In this document: piece by piece, positions 32,134 to 43,881 of the stretch
Layout: each line of letters begins with the position of its first letter
Position numbering within the stretch: position 1 is the first letter of the stretch
DNA from: an uncultured Halieaceae bacterium
Lineage (GTDB): Bacteria; Pseudomonadota; Gammaproteobacteria; Pseudomonadales; Halieaceae
NCBI GenBank assembly: GCA_913056165.1
Contig: CAJXMD010000006.1
Location: 1 to 64,000 of the forward strand
Direction: 5' to 3'
Length of the DNA stretch: 64,000 nt
Translations under genes and position numbers: made by a program
Notes under the pieces: model-generated
Database searches by the model: none
Told to the model about the DNA's origin: nothing
The model's input: only the letters and a program-made list of their open reading frames with translations

Positions 32134-32153
32134 ATTCGATCTTTGCCCGGTAT

Positions 32154-32885
32154 TCAGTCCGGCTTGGTTGCTCTGATCATGTAATTGACCGACACGTCCT
32201 CGCGAACCAGTTTGTAGCGTTTCGTGAGGGGGTTATAGGTCAGTCCAGTCATCTCCTGAGATATCAGGCCGGCTGCGCGAATCCAACGCGCCATTTCCGA
32301 GGGCCGGATAAACTTTCCGTACTCGTGGGTTCCTTTGGGTAGGAGATTGAGCATGTATTCGGCTCCCAAGATTGCGAATAAAAATGCCTTGGGATTGCGA
32401 TTAATGGTGGAGAAGTACAGGTTTGCTCCCGGCTTGGCGAGATCGGCACATGCCTGTATGACAGACCCGGGGTCGGGCACGTGCTCCAACATTTCAAGGC
32501 AGGTGACGACGTCAAAGGATTCGGCCTCGTCAGCCGCCAATGCTTCTGCTGTCGTCTGCAAATACCGAATGTCGAGTTGGCTCTCGAGTTGATGAATTCG
32601 GGCTACCGCCAGAGGGGCTTCTCCCATGTCTACCCCCGTCGCTTTGGCACCACGCCAGGCCATCGCTTCGGTAAGAAGGCCCCCGCCGCAGCCAATGTCA
32701 ACCAGCTGACAGTTGGCCACGGGTGAGAGGGTATCTATCCAATCGGCCCGAAGTGGATTGATGTCATGCAGGGGACGAAATTCGCTGCTGGGATCCCACC
32801 AACGGGAAGCCAACGCCTCGAATTTGGCAATCTCGGCCGGGTCCACGTTTTGGGTTTCCGTCATCCTCTGCGTCCTTTCATCCAA
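32154..32885 (-). CDS. ubiG: Ubiquinone biosynthesis O-methyltransferase UbiG
   Basis: DPAEIAKFEALASRWWDP, DIGCGGGLLTEAMA. Confidence 0.97.
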   Translation of the reverse strand: MDERTQRMTETQNVDPAEIAKFEALASRWWDPSSEFRPLHDINPLRADWIDTLSPVANCQLVDIGCGGGLLTEAMAWRGAKATGVDMGEAPLAVARIHQLESQLDIRYLQTTAEALAADEAESFDVVTCLEMLEHVPDPGSVIQACADLAKPGANLYFSTINRNPKAFLFAILGAEYMLNLLPKGTHEYGKFIRPSEMARWIRAAGLISQEMTGLTYNPLTKRYKLVREDVSVNYMIRATKPD

Positions 32886-34212
32886 GCGATGCTAATTGGG
32901 TTGACCAGTGCTTTGCCCTTTCGACTACGTTGGCAACGTCTAGACCGATGACTTCTCGATCTTTTACCAATGGCCTGCCTTGCACCCAGCTGTGGGTCAC
33001 TTCGTGCCCGGCCGTGGAGTAGACCAGTTGGGAGATCACATTATTCAGGGGCTGTGTGTGAGGTTCTCGCAAATCGATCGCAATCATATCGGCGTCTTTG
33101 CCAATTTCAAGAGAGCCTATAGCTCGCTCCATCCCTAGAGCTTGTGCGCCATTAATAGTGGCCAGCTCAAGTGCAGCCATGGCGGGGAGCGCAGTAGCCT
33201 GTGCGGACTCGAGTTTGGCAACGAGAGCTGCTGACTGCAATTCGGCAAGCATGTTAAGCCGGTTGTTGCTGGCAGCTCCGTCAGTGCCCAAAGCGACGTT
33301 GATGCCATGGTCAAGCAAGCGCTGTGTAGGACAGATACCCGAGGCAATTTTCATGTTGGAGCGGGGGCAGTGCACAACGTGGGAGTTGGTTTCTTTAAGT
33401 AAGGCAAAGTCCCCCCTGGAAAGGGCTGTCATATGCACACATTGCGTTTTTGGGCCAAGCATTCCCACTTGAGCCAAAATGTCAATGGGCCGGTCTCCGC
33501 ATTGCTCGAGAGACGCCTCAACCTCGCCCTGAGTTTCGTGTAGGTGGATCTGAACGATTGCATCCAATTCATGGGCCAGAGTCGCGATATTTTTCAGGGC
33601 GTCCTTGTCAACGCTGTAAGTGGAATGGGCGCCAAAGCCAACATCGATGCGGGGATGTCCACGCAGGTTGTCACGAAGCGCCAGCCCTTTTTGAAGGCAC
33701 TCTTCGCTGCTCCGGGCCCATGCGGTTTCAACGCTTATGACAGGAAAAACGAGCTGGGCTCTCAGGCCCACTGTATCGATACATTGCGCCGTTATGTCAG
33801 GAAAGAAGTATTGATCGCTGAATGTGGTGGTTCCTCCGAGAAGCAAATCTATGAGAGCGAGATTTGTTCCATCTCGGACAAATTCCTCCGAAACCAGTGA
33901 GGCCTCAGCGGGCCAGATATGCTCATTAAGCCAATCCATCAGGGGATAGTCGTCGGCAAAGCCGCGAAACAGACTCATTGCACTATGCCCGTGGGCATTA
34001 ATAAATCCAGGCAGAAGCGCCTGCCCCGTCAGGTGGCAGTGGTCGGCGCTATCAATGGTCAGGGCTATTTCTCGCTCAAAAAATCCTGAAATGCGCCCGT
34101 CGCTGACCACAATACTGTGGTCTGTTAGGACTTTTTCACGAGGGACGACGGGGACAATCCAGTCTGGATGTACAACAAGATCCGCCGTTGCTGGGGGTCG
34201 TATTTTACTCAT
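32878..34212 (-). CDS. TRZ/ATZ-family amidohydrolase (MtaD-like 5'-methylthioadenosine/S-adenosylhomocysteine deaminase)
   Basis: PGFINAHGHSAMSLFRG, CPRSNMK, LGTDGAASNN. The ORF opens at 34392, but the start is more likely near 34212 (MSKIRPP). Confidence 0.9.
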   Translation of the reverse strand: MSKIRPPATADLVVHPDWIVPVVPREKVLTDHSIVVSDGRISGFFEREIALTIDSADHCHLTGQALLPGFINAHGHSAMSLFRGFADDYPLMDWLNEHIWPAEASLVSEEFVRDGTNLALIDLLLGGTTTFSDQYFFPDITAQCIDTVGLRAQLVFPVISVETAWARSSEECLQKGLALRDNLRGHPRIDVGFGAHSTYSVDKDALKNIATLAHELDAIVQIHLHETQGEVEASLEQCGDRPIDILAQVGMLGPKTQCVHMTALSRGDFALLKETNSHVVHCPRSNMKIASGICPTQRLLDHGINVALGTDGAASNNRLNMLAELQSAALVAKLESAQATALPAMAALELATINGAQALGMERAIGSLEIGKDADMIAIDLREPHTQPLNNVISQLVYSTAGHEVTHSWVQGRPLVKDREVIGLDVANVVERAKHWSTQLASLG

Positions 34213-34342
34213 GGTTGAGAGTATAGCCGGTCGCGAACTCCGTGACTCGGCGGGCTTGTTTTGATGGCGTGAATGCCCTGATTTTGTTACCATTTCGCCA
34301 TATCCAGATCCCTTAATTAATCCCCTCCGAGAAGTAGGCCGA

Positions 34343-36961
34343 ATGGCAGATACACCCAAGGAAATCGCCCAAGAAGTTCTCCCCGTCAACATCGAGGATG
34401 AGCTGAAACAGTCCTACATGGACTACGCCATGAGCGTCATCGTTGGCCGAGCACTGCCCGACGTGAGAGACGGTCTTAAGCCGGTTCACCGGCGGGTTTT
34501 GTTCGCGATGAACGAGCTCAACAATGACTGGAACAAGGCATATAAAAAATCAGCCCGGGTGGTTGGTGATGTCATTGGTAAGTACCATCCTCACGGTGAT
34601 TCAGCGGTCTACGACACGATTGTCCGGATGGCCCAGGAATTTTCGCTTCGTTACACCCTTGTAGACGGTCAGGGCAATTTCGGTTCGATCGACGGAGATT
34701 CCGCCGCGGCAATGCGCTACACCGAAATCAGGATGAGCAAGCTCGCTCACGCGTTGTTGGCTGATCTCGACAAGGAAACCGTTGACTTCGTCGACAACTA
34801 CGACGGCACGGAAAAAATTCCGGTGGTGTTGCCCACTCGGGCTCCCAACTTGCTTATTAACGGATCGGCGGGCATTGCGGTTGGTATGGCAACCAACATC
34901 CCGCCACACAACATGCGGGAAGTGGTTGCCGGCTGTATCGCGTTCCTGGATAACCCGGAAATCTCCGTGGATGGTTTGATGGAATTTATTCCTGGGCCGG
35001 ATTTTCCAACGGGTGCCATTATCAACGGACGGGCTGGCATTGTTCAGGCTTATCGTACTGGGCGAGGGCGGATTTATGTCCGGGCTCGTGCGGAAGTGGT
35101 GACTGATGAGTCCAAGGGCAAGGACACCATCATCATTCATGAAATTCCTTACCAGTTGAATAAGGCCAGATTAATTGAGCGGATCGCTGAGCTGGTTAAA
35201 GAAAAGAAGATTGAGGGGATTACGGAGCTGCGCGATGAGTCCGACAAAGACGGCCTCCGAGTCGTCATTGAGTTACGCCGTGGCGAAGTCGGCGATGTGG
35301 TTCTCAACAACCTTTATGCCCAAACCCAGCTGCAATCCGTGGTGGGCATCAACATGGTGGCATTGGTTGACGGGCAGCCCAAGACGTTGAACCTTCGGGA
35401 TATGATCGAGGCGTTTATTCGCCATCGGCGAGAAGTGGTTACTCGACGGACTGTCTACCTGCTTCGCAAGGCGAGAGAACGCGGTCATGTACTTGAGGGT
35501 CTGGCGATTGCCTTGGCCAATATCGACGCAGTCATTGAGCTGATAAAAACTTCTCCAACCCCAGCGGATGCAAAAGAGGGTTTGATTGCAACGCCTTGGG
35601 CGCCGGGCGATGTGCTGACAATGTTGGAGCGGGCGGGGGATGATGCCTGTCGTCCGGATGATTTGGAGGATCGCTTCGGCTTGAGAGAAGGGGCCTATCA
35701 TTTGTCGCCGGCCCAAGCTCAGGCAATTTTAGAGCTGAGACTGCATCGATTGACCGGGCTGGAGCACGAAAAGCTGCTTCAGGAATACTCGGATAAGCTC
35801 GTTGAAATCGCGGACTACCTCGAAATTCTTCGGGACCCCGATCGATTAAGACAGGTCATTCGGGACGAACTCAAAGAGCTTGTCGAGGAGTTTGGCGACG
35901 ATCGACTCACTGAAATTACAGACTCTCCCCACGACTTGAAAGTAGAGGATTTGATCACTGAAGAGGATCGTGTGGTCACTATTTCAAACAAGGGTTATGC
36001 AAAAACTCAGTCCTTATCAGACTATCAGGCGCAGCGGCGGGGCGGCACAGGTCGTTCGGCGACTGCCGTGAAAGACGAGGATTTTGTTGAGCACCTGCTG
36101 ATTGCTAGCACCCACGCCACTATTCTGTGTTTTTCAGACTTCGGCAAGGTGTATTGGTTAAAGGTCTTCCACATACCGTTGGCTAGCAGAAATTCACGCG
36201 GGCGCCCTATGGTGAATTTGCTTCCTCTCGATGAAGGTGAGCGAATAACTTCGATACTTCCTATTGAGGGTTACGAAGAAGGCCACTACATCTTCATGGC
36301 AACGGCCCGAGGCACCGTTAAAAAAACCGATATCGCTCAATTTGCTCGGCAGCGAAGCGTGGGGCTTCGTGCTATCGAGTTGACCGAGGATGATTGGCTG
36401 GTCGGCACCGCGGTAACCGACGGTAACTGCGACATTATGCTGTTCTCAAGCGAAGGGAAAGCTGTTCGGTTTGCCGAGTCCAATGTCAGGGCGATGGGGC
36501 GAACCGCACGGGGTGTGAAGGGAATAAATCTGGGCGAAGGGCAGCGATTGATTTCATTGATTGTGCCCAGAGCGGAAAGCAGAATCCTCACGGTAAGTGA
36601 GAATGGCTATGGTAAGCGCACGGAAACCACTGAGTTTCCGATCAAAGGCCGCGGGACCAAGGGTGTCATTGCGATGTCCACTAGCGAACGAAATGGCGCG
36701 TTGGTCGGTGCCACCCAGGTGTTCGAGGGCGATGAGATTATGCTGATTTCCGATCAGGGAACTGCCGTCCGCACCCGGGTAGAGGAAATTTCGGTGCTGG
36801 GCAGAAATACACAGGGTGTTCGGGTGATCAGAACCCGGGAAGACGAGAAGCTTGTCCGCATCAGTCGTATAGCCGAAGACGATGACGCCGCCGAAGAAAC
36901 GGCTCTTGCTCAAGCGACTGGATCGGATGCAGCGGAAGAAGAGTCGGGTGCAGGGGATTGA
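34343..36961 (+). CDS. gyrA: DNA gyrase subunit A
   Basis: [37 protein letters not shown]-terminal beta-pinwheel repeats including [10 protein letters not shown]. Confidence 0.98.
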   Translation: MADTPKEIAQEVLPVNIEDELKQSYMDYAMSVIVGRALPDVRDGLKPVHRRVLFAMNELNNDWNKAYKKSARVVGDVIGKYHPHGDSAVYDTIVRMAQEFSLRYTLVDGQGNFGSIDGDSAAAMRYTEIRMSKLAHALLADLDKETVDFVDNYDGTEKIPVVLPTRAPNLLINGSAGIAVGMATNIPPHNMREVVAGCIAFLDNPEISVDGLMEFIPGPDFPTGAIINGRAGIVQAYRTGRGRIYVRARAEVVTDESKGKDTIIIHEIPYQLNKARLIERIAELVKEKKIEGITELRDESDKDGLRVVIELRRGEVGDVVLNNLYAQTQLQSVVGINMVALVDGQPKTLNLRDMIEAFIRHRREVVTRRTVYLLRKARERGHVLEGLAIALANIDAVIELIKTSPTPADAKEGLIATPWAPGDVLTMLERAGDDACRPDDLEDRFGLREGAYHLSPAQAQAILELRLHRLTGLEHEKLLQEYSDKLVEIADYLEILRDPDRLRQVIRDELKELVEEFGDDRLTEITDSPHDLKVEDLITEEDRVVTISNKGYAKTQSLSDYQAQRRGGTGRSATAVKDEDFVEHLLIASTHATILCFSDFGKVYWLKVFHIPLASRNSRGRPMVNLLPLDEGERITSILPIEGYEEGHYIFMATARGTVKKTDIAQFARQRSVGLRAIELTEDDWLVGTAVTDGNCDIMLFSSEGKAVRFAESNVRAMGRTARGVKGINLGEGQRLISLIVPRAESRILTVSENGYGKRTETTEFPIKGRGTKGVIAMSTSERNGALVGATQVFEGDEIMLISDQGTAVRTRVEEISVLGRNTQGVRVIRTREDEKLVRISRIAEDDDAAEETALAQATGSDAAEEESGAGD

Positions 36962-36964
36962 GTT

Positions 36965-38044
36965 TTGGCGCGAAAGCATAATTTTTGTGCAGGTCCAGCG
37001 GCACTACCCGAATCGGTCTTAACACAGGCCCAGTCTGAGCTGCTAGAGTGGCGAGACGCCGGCGCCTCAATCATGGAATTAAGCCACCGCAGTGCTGAAT
37101 TCCAATCGGTCATTGAGTTGGCGGAAACTCGGCTCCGTCGCCTGCTTGCCATCAGTGAAGATTACGCGGTACTGTTTTTGCAGGGTGGCGCGAGCCAGCA
37201 GTTTGCCGCCATTCCCCAGAATCTGGGTTCTCAATCCCGAGCCGCGGACTATGTAGTCACAGGGCAATGGTCAAAAAAAGCGTTGGCAGAGGGAGGCCGA
37301 TTTGTAAACACGTCTGTCGCGGCTTCCAGCGCCAATGATAATTATAGCTCGGTCCCCGCTTTTGATAGCTGGGTGCTAAATCCTGACGCCGCCTTTCTGC
37401 ATTACTGCCCCAATGAGACTATTGGTGGTCTTGAGTTTCCCTGGATCCCTGAAGCGACTGCCCCTCTTGTTGCTGACATGTCGTCGACATTGCTCTCGAG
37501 GCCGCTCGATGTGAACCGCTTTGGTGTAATTTATGCGGGTGCCCAGAAAAACATAGGCCCCGCGGGTTTAGCGCTTGTTATTGTCAGGAGAGAGTTGCTG
37601 GGTGGTGCATCTGAAAGTTGTCCCGCAACATTGAATTGGGCCGTCGCAGAGTCCAATCAATCGATGTACAACACCCCTCCAACATTTGCGATTTACCTGG
37701 CGGGTCTGGTTTTTGAATGGTTGGAAAATTTGGGCGGTCTTGAGGCAATGGCAGCGATCAACCAACGAAAAGCGACGATGCTTTACACGTTGATTGATGA
37801 ATCATCTTTTTATGGTAATCCGATAGAGCCTAGCTGTCGGTCCTTGATGAACGTCCCCTTCACGCTCGCAGATGACTCCCTCGACAGTATCTTTCTTGCT
37901 GAGGCAGAGGAGGCGGGCCTGCTTAATTTAAAAGGGCACCGCTCTGTCGGTGGGATGCGCGCAAGCATCTACAACGCGGTGCCCGAGAGCTCGGTTCATG
38001 CACTGTGTGACTTCATGCAGGATTTTGAAGGCCGCCACGGGTGA
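36965..38044 (+). CDS. serC: Phosphoserine aminotransferase
   Basis: HNFCAGPAALPESVL, VIYAGAQKNIGPAGL. Confidence 0.97.
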   Translation: MARKHNFCAGPAALPESVLTQAQSELLEWRDAGASIMELSHRSAEFQSVIELAETRLRRLLAISEDYAVLFLQGGASQQFAAIPQNLGSQSRAADYVVTGQWSKKALAEGGRFVNTSVAASSANDNYSSVPAFDSWVLNPDAAFLHYCPNETIGGLEFPWIPEATAPLVADMSSTLLSRPLDVNRFGVIYAGAQKNIGPAGLALVIVRRELLGGASESCPATLNWAVAESNQSMYNTPPTFAIYLAGLVFEWLENLGGLEAMAAINQRKATMLYTLIDESSFYGNPIEPSCRSLMNVPFTLADDSLDSIFLAEAEEAGLLNLKGHRSVGGMRASIYNAVPESSVHALCDFMQDFEGRHG

Positions 38045-38047
38045 TTT

Positions 38048-39151
38048 ATGGCCACTGACGAGCAACTCAGCGCTATACGAGCCAAGATTGATGCACTCGA
38101 TACCCAGCTTTTAGAGCTGATCAGCGAGCGGGCACGGTGTGCTCAGGAGGTCGCGAGCGTCAAGCTGGAGGCCTCACGAGGCGACAGCGAGGAGGCCCCT
38201 ATTTTTTATCGACCTGAGAGAGAGGCGCAGGTACTCCGGGCGATTCAGGAGCGTAATCCCGGTCCGTTGCCTGCCGAGTACATGGCGCGAATTTTCCGTG
38301 AGATCATGTCGAGTTGCCTTGCTCTCGAGCAGCCTTTAACCGTAGCCTACCTTGGACCGCCCGGGACCTATACCCAGGCCGCCGCACGGAAGCATTTTGG
38401 TCAGTCGGCTATTCAGGAACCCCATAGTTCTATTGCAAAAGTATTCCGACAAATCGAAGAGCGGCGCTGTGATTTTGGCATCGTGCCGGTGGAGAACTCC
38501 ACCGAGGGAATGGTCGGCGAAACGCTTGACTGCTTTCTCGAATCCCCGGTCAGAATAGTCGGTGAGATCGAGTTGCCTGTTATTCATCATCTTTTCGTGG
38601 GAGAAAAAACCGAATCGGGCGATATATCTTATGTGGCTGGACACCCGCAGGCTTTGGCCCAGTGTCGCAGTTGGTTGGACGCAAATTTGCCTTCGGTACC
38701 CCGCAAGGAAGTCTCGAGTAACGGAGAAGCAGCTCGTTTAGCCAGTGAGGAAGTCGGGGTGGCTGCCATCGCTGGTGATCTGGCTACCGAAATGTATGCC
38801 CTCGTTCGTCGCTCCATCTCGATACAAGACTATGCGAGCAACACGACTCGGTTTCTTGTGTTGGGTAACGAATTCGTGCCACCGAGTGGAAATGATAAAA
38901 CCTCGGTGCTCATTGCCAGTCGAAATCGCCCGGGCGCGTTGCTGAGTTTACTCCGGCCGTTTGAGGAAGCGGGGATCAGCCTGACGCGGATCGATAGCCG
39001 TCCGTCCAAAACAGAGAAGTGGACCTACGTGTTCTTCATCGAGTTTGAGGGGCATCTTGAGGAGGCGGTGGTGGCTCGCATCATGGAAGAGCTTGAGGAA
39101 CAGTCCATCATGCTGAAGCGCCTCGGCTCTTATCCGTGTGCGCCTCTCTAG
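38048..39151 (+). CDS. pheA: Bifunctional chorismate mutase / prephenate dehydratase
   Basis: N-terminal chorismate mutase helix, VAYLGPPGTYTQAAA, GIVPVENSTEGMV, ACT domain. Confidence 0.97.
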   Translation: MATDEQLSAIRAKIDALDTQLLELISERARCAQEVASVKLEASRGDSEEAPIFYRPEREAQVLRAIQERNPGPLPAEYMARIFREIMSSCLALEQPLTVAYLGPPGTYTQAAARKHFGQSAIQEPHSSIAKVFRQIEERRCDFGIVPVENSTEGMVGETLDCFLESPVRIVGEIELPVIHHLFVGEKTESGDISYVAGHPQALAQCRSWLDANLPSVPRKEVSSNGEAARLASEEVGVAAIAGDLATEMYALVRRSISIQDYASNTTRFLVLGNEFVPPSGNDKTSVLIASRNRPGALLSLLRPFEEAGISLTRIDSRPSKTEKWTYVFFIEFEGHLEEAVVARIMEELEEQSIMLKRLGSYPCAPL

Positions 39152-39163
39152 GGCGCTGGAAAT

Positions 39164-40075
39164 ATGGTGCGCTTTTCCGCAAATTCGGTTGTTTTTCTTG
39201 GCTTGGGGTTAATCTCGGGATCACTGGCGCTGGCCCTTCGTGCTGCAGGCTGGCAAGGATCGCTGTCTGCGTGGGGGCCGCGAGAACCTAGTTTGCAGCG
39301 CGGACAGGAGCTGGGGATTATCGACGGCTACACCCTAGATCTTGACGAGGCAATTCAATCTGCAGATGTCATTGTTATCGGTGCGCCGCCGATGGCATCG
39401 GGTGATCTTCTGGCTACCGTTTTGCCTAAGCTTGATGCTCGTGATCAGCGTCCTGTGGTGACCGACATGGCGAGCATTAAAGGCTGGGTGATTGATCGTG
39501 CCGGTTTTAACTATTCGCGATTTGTGCCCGGACATCCGATTGCCGGATCTGAGCACAGTGGCGTTGACTCAGCTCAGGTCAGATTGTTTCAGGGGAGGGA
39601 AGTGATTCTCACCCCAAATGAAGACACTGATCCTCAGGCTATAGAGGTGGTATCGGCTATGTGGCAAGCGGCTGGGTCTCGCATCACATTGATGAGTGTG
39701 GCCGATCACGATGCTGCGCTAGCCGCCAGCAGTCACTCTCCCCATATGATCGCTTACGCGCTTACAAAGGCTCTGGCGGTAGACCCACTTGATGCGATGC
39801 GACATGGTGGTGGCGCTCTCAGAGACATGACCCGAATTGCTGGATCGGATGCTTTGATGTGGCGAGACGTAGCGCTCACCAATCGAGTGGCATTGGTTGA
39901 CGCACTTACTCGCGTCGAAGCCGAGATCGCCACGTTGAAGCGGGATATAGATGCTGAGGACGGATCCGCCTTGGAGGCTTACTTTACAACCTGCAGAGAG
40001 TTTAGGCGGAGCCATGATGCTATTTTAAACCCCCTCACAGACCTTTCCTCCGTGACCGACGACTCGGTTTCATAG
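39164..40075 (+). CDS. tyrA: Prephenate dehydrogenase
   Basis: GLGLISGSLALALR Rossmann motif, DMASIKGWV, GHPIAGSEHSGVDSA. Confidence 0.92.
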   Translation: MVRFSANSVVFLGLGLISGSLALALRAAGWQGSLSAWGPREPSLQRGQELGIIDGYTLDLDEAIQSADVIVIGAPPMASGDLLATVLPKLDARDQRPVVTDMASIKGWVIDRAGFNYSRFVPGHPIAGSEHSGVDSAQVRLFQGREVILTPNEDTDPQAIEVVSAMWQAAGSRITLMSVADHDAALAASSHSPHMIAYALTKALAVDPLDAMRHGGGALRDMTRIAGSDALMWRDVALTNRVALVDALTRVEAEIATLKRDIDAEDGSALEAYFTTCREFRRSHDAILNPLTDLSSVTDDSVS

Positions 40076-40097
40076 CGCCGTTGAAGGATTAGCTATC

Positions 40098-41396
40098 GTG
40101 AAATTTCTTGCACAGCCTGCCGGCGCGCTCACTGGTGAAATACGGGTTCCGGGCGACAAGTCAATGTCCCACCGCTCGGTGATGCTGGGATCCCTCGCCG
40201 AAGGTGTCACGCGAGTCCACGGATTTTTGGAAGGCGAGGATGCGTTGGCAACGGTGGCGGCGTTTCGGGCCATGGGTGTCCGGATTGAGGGCCCGACCAA
40301 CGGTGAGCTCACTATCCATGGGGTAGGGCTCCGTGGCCTGCGGGCACCTGAGGGACCGCTGGATATGGGGAACTCTGGTACCAGCATGCGGTTGCTGAGT
40401 GGTCTGTTGGCTGGCCAGACCTTCGACTCCACCCTGGTAGGTGATGGGTCCCTGATGAAGAGGCCCATGGGGCGAGTCATCACTCCCCTGGAAAAAATGG
40501 GTGCCTCCATAAGTAGTGCCGAGGAGGGGCGACCGCCTTTACACATCAAGGGAGGCAGGACGCTGACAGGAATTCACTACGATCTGCCAATAGCCAGTGC
40601 CCAGGTAAAATCCTGTGTTCTGCTCGCTGGATTAATAGCTGATGGCAAAACCTCTGTAACTGAGCCCGGACCAACCCGTGATCATACCGAACGCATGTTG
40701 CGAGGCTTCGGTTACACCGTTGAATATACGGCCGGTGTTATTTCTGTTGAAGGCGGAGGTTGCTTGCAAGCGGCCGACATAGACATCCCGGCGGATATAT
40801 CTTCAGCCGCGTTTTTTCTCGTAGGCGCGAGCATTGCGCCCGGCTCCGATCTACTTTTGAAGCACGTGGGAATGAACCCGACTCGCACGGGTGTCTTAAA
40901 CATCCTCCAGTTGATGGGTGCCGATATCGAGATCATCGATCCAAGAGAAGTGGGCGGTGAACCGGTTGCGGATTTGCGTGTGCGGCATGCGCCTTTAAAA
41001 GGTATCAATATTCCAGAAGAGTTTGTACCGCTTGCTATCGATGAGTTTCCCGCGCTGTTTATCGCAGCCGCATGTGCTGAAGGCACCACGGTACTGTCGG
41101 GGGCTGAAGAACTTCGAGTCAAGGAAAGCGATCGTATCGCCTCCATGGCAAAAGGCCTTACCGATCTTGGTATCGTCAATCATCCGACACCCGATGGCAT
41201 TGTGATAGAAGGGGGTTCGATGGGTACAGCGACAGTTGAAACGTTCGATGACCACAGAATTGCGATGAGTTTCGCCATCGCGTCCCTTCGGTCGACAGGT
41301 CCAATCAGCATTTTGGATTGTGATCACGTTGCCACCTCTTTTCCCGGATTTGCAGAGCTCGCCAACGGCGTTGGTCTGAAGCTGGACTACCAGTAA
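40098..41396 (+). CDS. aroA: 3-phosphoshikimate 1-carboxyvinyltransferase
   Basis: PGDKSMSHRSVMLGSLAEG, MGNSGTSMRLLSGLLAG, RVKESDRI, DHRIAMSFA. Confidence 0.98.
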   Translation: MKFLAQPAGALTGEIRVPGDKSMSHRSVMLGSLAEGVTRVHGFLEGEDALATVAAFRAMGVRIEGPTNGELTIHGVGLRGLRAPEGPLDMGNSGTSMRLLSGLLAGQTFDSTLVGDGSLMKRPMGRVITPLEKMGASISSAEEGRPPLHIKGGRTLTGIHYDLPIASAQVKSCVLLAGLIADGKTSVTEPGPTRDHTERMLRGFGYTVEYTAGVISVEGGGCLQAADIDIPADISSAAFFLVGASIAPGSDLLLKHVGMNPTRTGVLNILQLMGADIEIIDPREVGGEPVADLRVRHAPLKGINIPEEFVPLAIDEFPALFIAAACAEGTTVLSGAEELRVKESDRIASMAKGLTDLGIVNHPTPDGIVIEGGSMGTATVETFDDHRIAMSFAIASLRSTGPISILDCDHVATSFPGFAELANGVGLKLDYQ

Positions 41397-42088
41397 TGGA
41401 TGGAGTTCCGGTTATTTGCATCGATGGCCCGAGTGGCGCCGGAAAGGGGACTTTGGCAGTGCGGCTTGCAAGGCAGCTGGGGTGGCACTTACTCGATAGC
41501 GGAGCGCTATATCGACTGGTTGGCAAAGCCTGTCTTGACGCCGGCGTCGCCTGGGATGAAGAGGCAGCAGTGGCGGTAGTTGCCCGTTCATTGGAGGCTG
41601 AATTTGATGTAGTCGGCGATGAGGTGGTTGTTAAGCTGGGAGGGGTGGACGTTACTGCCGATATCCGCTCGGAACTGGGTAGCAAAGGTGCATCATCTGT
41701 CGCGGTGTTACCTAGGGTGAGAGCGGCGCTTTTGGAGCGCCAACGGGAGTGGGCTCGGCCCCCGGGCCTAGTTGCCGATGGGCGGGATATGGGTACCCAG
41801 GTTTTCCCCGATTCCCCCTTAAAAATCTTTCTCACCGCGAGTGTTGAGGCCCGTGCCGAACGGCGATATTCCCAGTTGCTTGCAAAGGGTGAAAGTGTTA
41901 GCCTGCCGCGCCTTCTGGAAGGCATCAGGGAGCGGGACGCGAGAGATTCGACTCGCTCGGCGTCGCCACTGGTTGCCGCCAAGGACGCCGTTTTGGTTGA
42001 CAGCACCTCGCTGACAATCGACGAGGTTCTTGAGCGCGTGACAGCTCTTGCTGCCGACAGGGGAATATTAGGGCGGGTATCCGGTTAA
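41396..42088 (+). CDS. cmk: Cytidylate kinase
   Basis: ICIDGPSGAGKGTLAVRLA, LLDSGALYRLV, DGRDMGTQVFPD. Confidence 0.97.
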   Translation: MDGVPVICIDGPSGAGKGTLAVRLARQLGWHLLDSGALYRLVGKACLDAGVAWDEEAAVAVVARSLEAEFDVVGDEVVVKLGGVDVTADIRSELGSKGASSVAVLPRVRAALLERQREWARPPGLVADGRDMGTQVFPDSPLKIFLTASVEARAERRYSQLLAKGESVSLPRLLEGIRERDARDSTRSASPLVAAKDAVLVDSTSLTIDEVLERVTALAADRGILGRVSG

Positions 42089-42184
42089 CGGCCAGACACC
42101 TCGGAATCCGCAAAATTTATTGACCCGGTGAGTCTGGATACCGGCTTAGGCGTGACGCAGCCGCCGCAACCACAGGTAAATCCT

Positions 42185-43858
42185 ATGAGCGAATCCTTCG
42201 CCGAATTATTTGAAGAAAGTCTGAAAACCGTCGATATGGAGCCCGGCTCTATTGTTACGGGTGTCGTCATTGACATCGACAACGAGTGGGTGACGGTTCA
42301 CGCCGGTCTAAAGTCAGAAGGTGTGATTCCCCTCGATCAATTCATAAACGCAAACGGAGAGTGCACGCTCAACGTTGGCGATGAAGTGCAGGTGGCGCTG
42401 GAGACCGTCGAAGACGGTTTCGGTGAAACCAAGCTGTCCCGTGAAAAAGCCAAGCGCGCGGAGGCGTGGAAGCGTCTCGAGGCTGCGCACGTCGCTGAAG
42501 AAGTCGTGGCAGGTGTTATCAATGGCAAGGTTAAGGGCGGATTCACGGTGGATATCGATTCCATCCGCGCGTTCCTTCCTGGATCGCTGATTGACGTGCG
42601 ACCCATTCGTGAAACCACTCACCTTGAGGGAAAGGAGCTCGACTTCAAGGTTATCAAGCTCGATCAGAAGCGGAATAACGTTGTTGTTTCACGACGAGCA
42701 GTCATGGAAGCCGCTAACAGTCAGGAGCGAGAAGAGCTGCTCCAGAATCTCCAAGAAGGTATGTCGGTTAAAGGAGTGGTCAAAAATCTCACCGACTACG
42801 GTGCCTTCGTTGATCTCGGTGGGGTTGACGGTCTCCTTCACATCACTGATATGGCGTGGAAGCGCATCAAGCACCCCAGTGAGATCGTCGAAGTTGGCCA
42901 AGAGATGGATGTAAAAATCCTGAAGTTCGATCGTGAGCGCAACAGGGTATCACTTGGTCTGAAGCAACTGGGTGAAGATCCTTGGGTGGAGATCACAAAT
43001 CGCTATCCCGAAGGTAGTCGAGTCAATGCTCGTGTGACCAACCTCACTGATTACGGTTGCTTCGCGGAAATTGAGGAAGGCGTCGAAGGTCTCGTGCACG
43101 TATCCGAAATGGATTGGACCAACAAGAATGTTCATCCCTCCAAGATCGTACAGTTGGGTGATGAAGTCGAGGTTATGGTCCTTGATATTGATGAAGAGCG
43201 ACGTCGAATTTCGCTGGGCATCAAGCAGTGCACCCAGAATCCATGGGACGCGTTTGCCGCCGACCATGCCAAGGGTGATCGAATATCGGGAACCATCAAG
43301 TCCATAACCGATTTTGGTATTTTCATTGGTCTCGATGGCAACATCGACGGTCTGGTTCATTTGAGTGATATCAGCTGGAATGAGACTGGTGAGGAAGCGG
43401 TTCGCAACTACAAGAAGGGCGATGAGATCGAAACCGTTATTCTGTCAATCGATCCCGAGCGCGAGCGTATCTCCCTCGGTGTGAAGCAGATGGAAGAAGA
43501 TGGCTTTAGTCTATACGTTAGCGAGAATGACAAAGGCGCCATCGTCACTGGCACTGTCACAGAGGTGGACGCCAAGGGCGCGACCATCAAACTGGGTGAT
43601 GAGGTCGAGGGTTATCTGAAGGCTGCTGATATCAGTCAGGATCGTGTAGAAGACGCACGGTCTGTGCTGAACGTAGGCGATTCGGTTGAAGCCAAGATTA
43701 CCATTGTCGACAGAAAAAACCGGTCTTTGGGCTTGTCGATCAAGGCAAAAGACGTTGATGACGAGAAGGAAGCTGTCGAGTCGCTCAAGCAGCAGGATGA
43801 GGCAGCGTCACCGGGCACTATCGGTGACCTGATCAAGGCGCAGATGGACGGGCAGTGA
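42185..43858 (+). CDS. rpsA: 30S ribosomal protein S1
   Basis: Repeated S1 domains ([22 protein letters not shown] etc.), [13 protein letters not shown] start. Confidence 0.98.
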   Translation: MSESFAELFEESLKTVDMEPGSIVTGVVIDIDNEWVTVHAGLKSEGVIPLDQFINANGECTLNVGDEVQVALETVEDGFGETKLSREKAKRAEAWKRLEAAHVAEEVVAGVINGKVKGGFTVDIDSIRAFLPGSLIDVRPIRETTHLEGKELDFKVIKLDQKRNNVVVSRRAVMEAANSQEREELLQNLQEGMSVKGVVKNLTDYGAFVDLGGVDGLLHITDMAWKRIKHPSEIVEVGQEMDVKILKFDRERNRVSLGLKQLGEDPWVEITNRYPEGSRVNARVTNLTDYGCFAEIEEGVEGLVHVSEMDWTNKNVHPSKIVQLGDEVEVMVLDIDEERRRISLGIKQCTQNPWDAFAADHAKGDRISGTIKSITDFGIFIGLDGNIDGLVHLSDISWNETGEEAVRNYKKGDEIETVILSIDPERERISLGVKQMEEDGFSLYVSENDKGAIVTGTVTEVDAKGATIKLGDEVEGYLKAADISQDRVEDARSVLNVGDSVEAKITIVDRKNRSLGLSIKAKDVDDEKEAVESLKQQDEAASPGTIGDLIKAQMDGQ

Positions 43859-43881
43859 ACCCTTTAAGTCGTGCGATCAAG

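Noticed and set aside
42089-42184. Possible structured rpsA leader RNA between cmk and rpsA
   Set aside because: The gap is short and I could not trace a convincing autoregulatory stem-loop by eye; covariance search needed.
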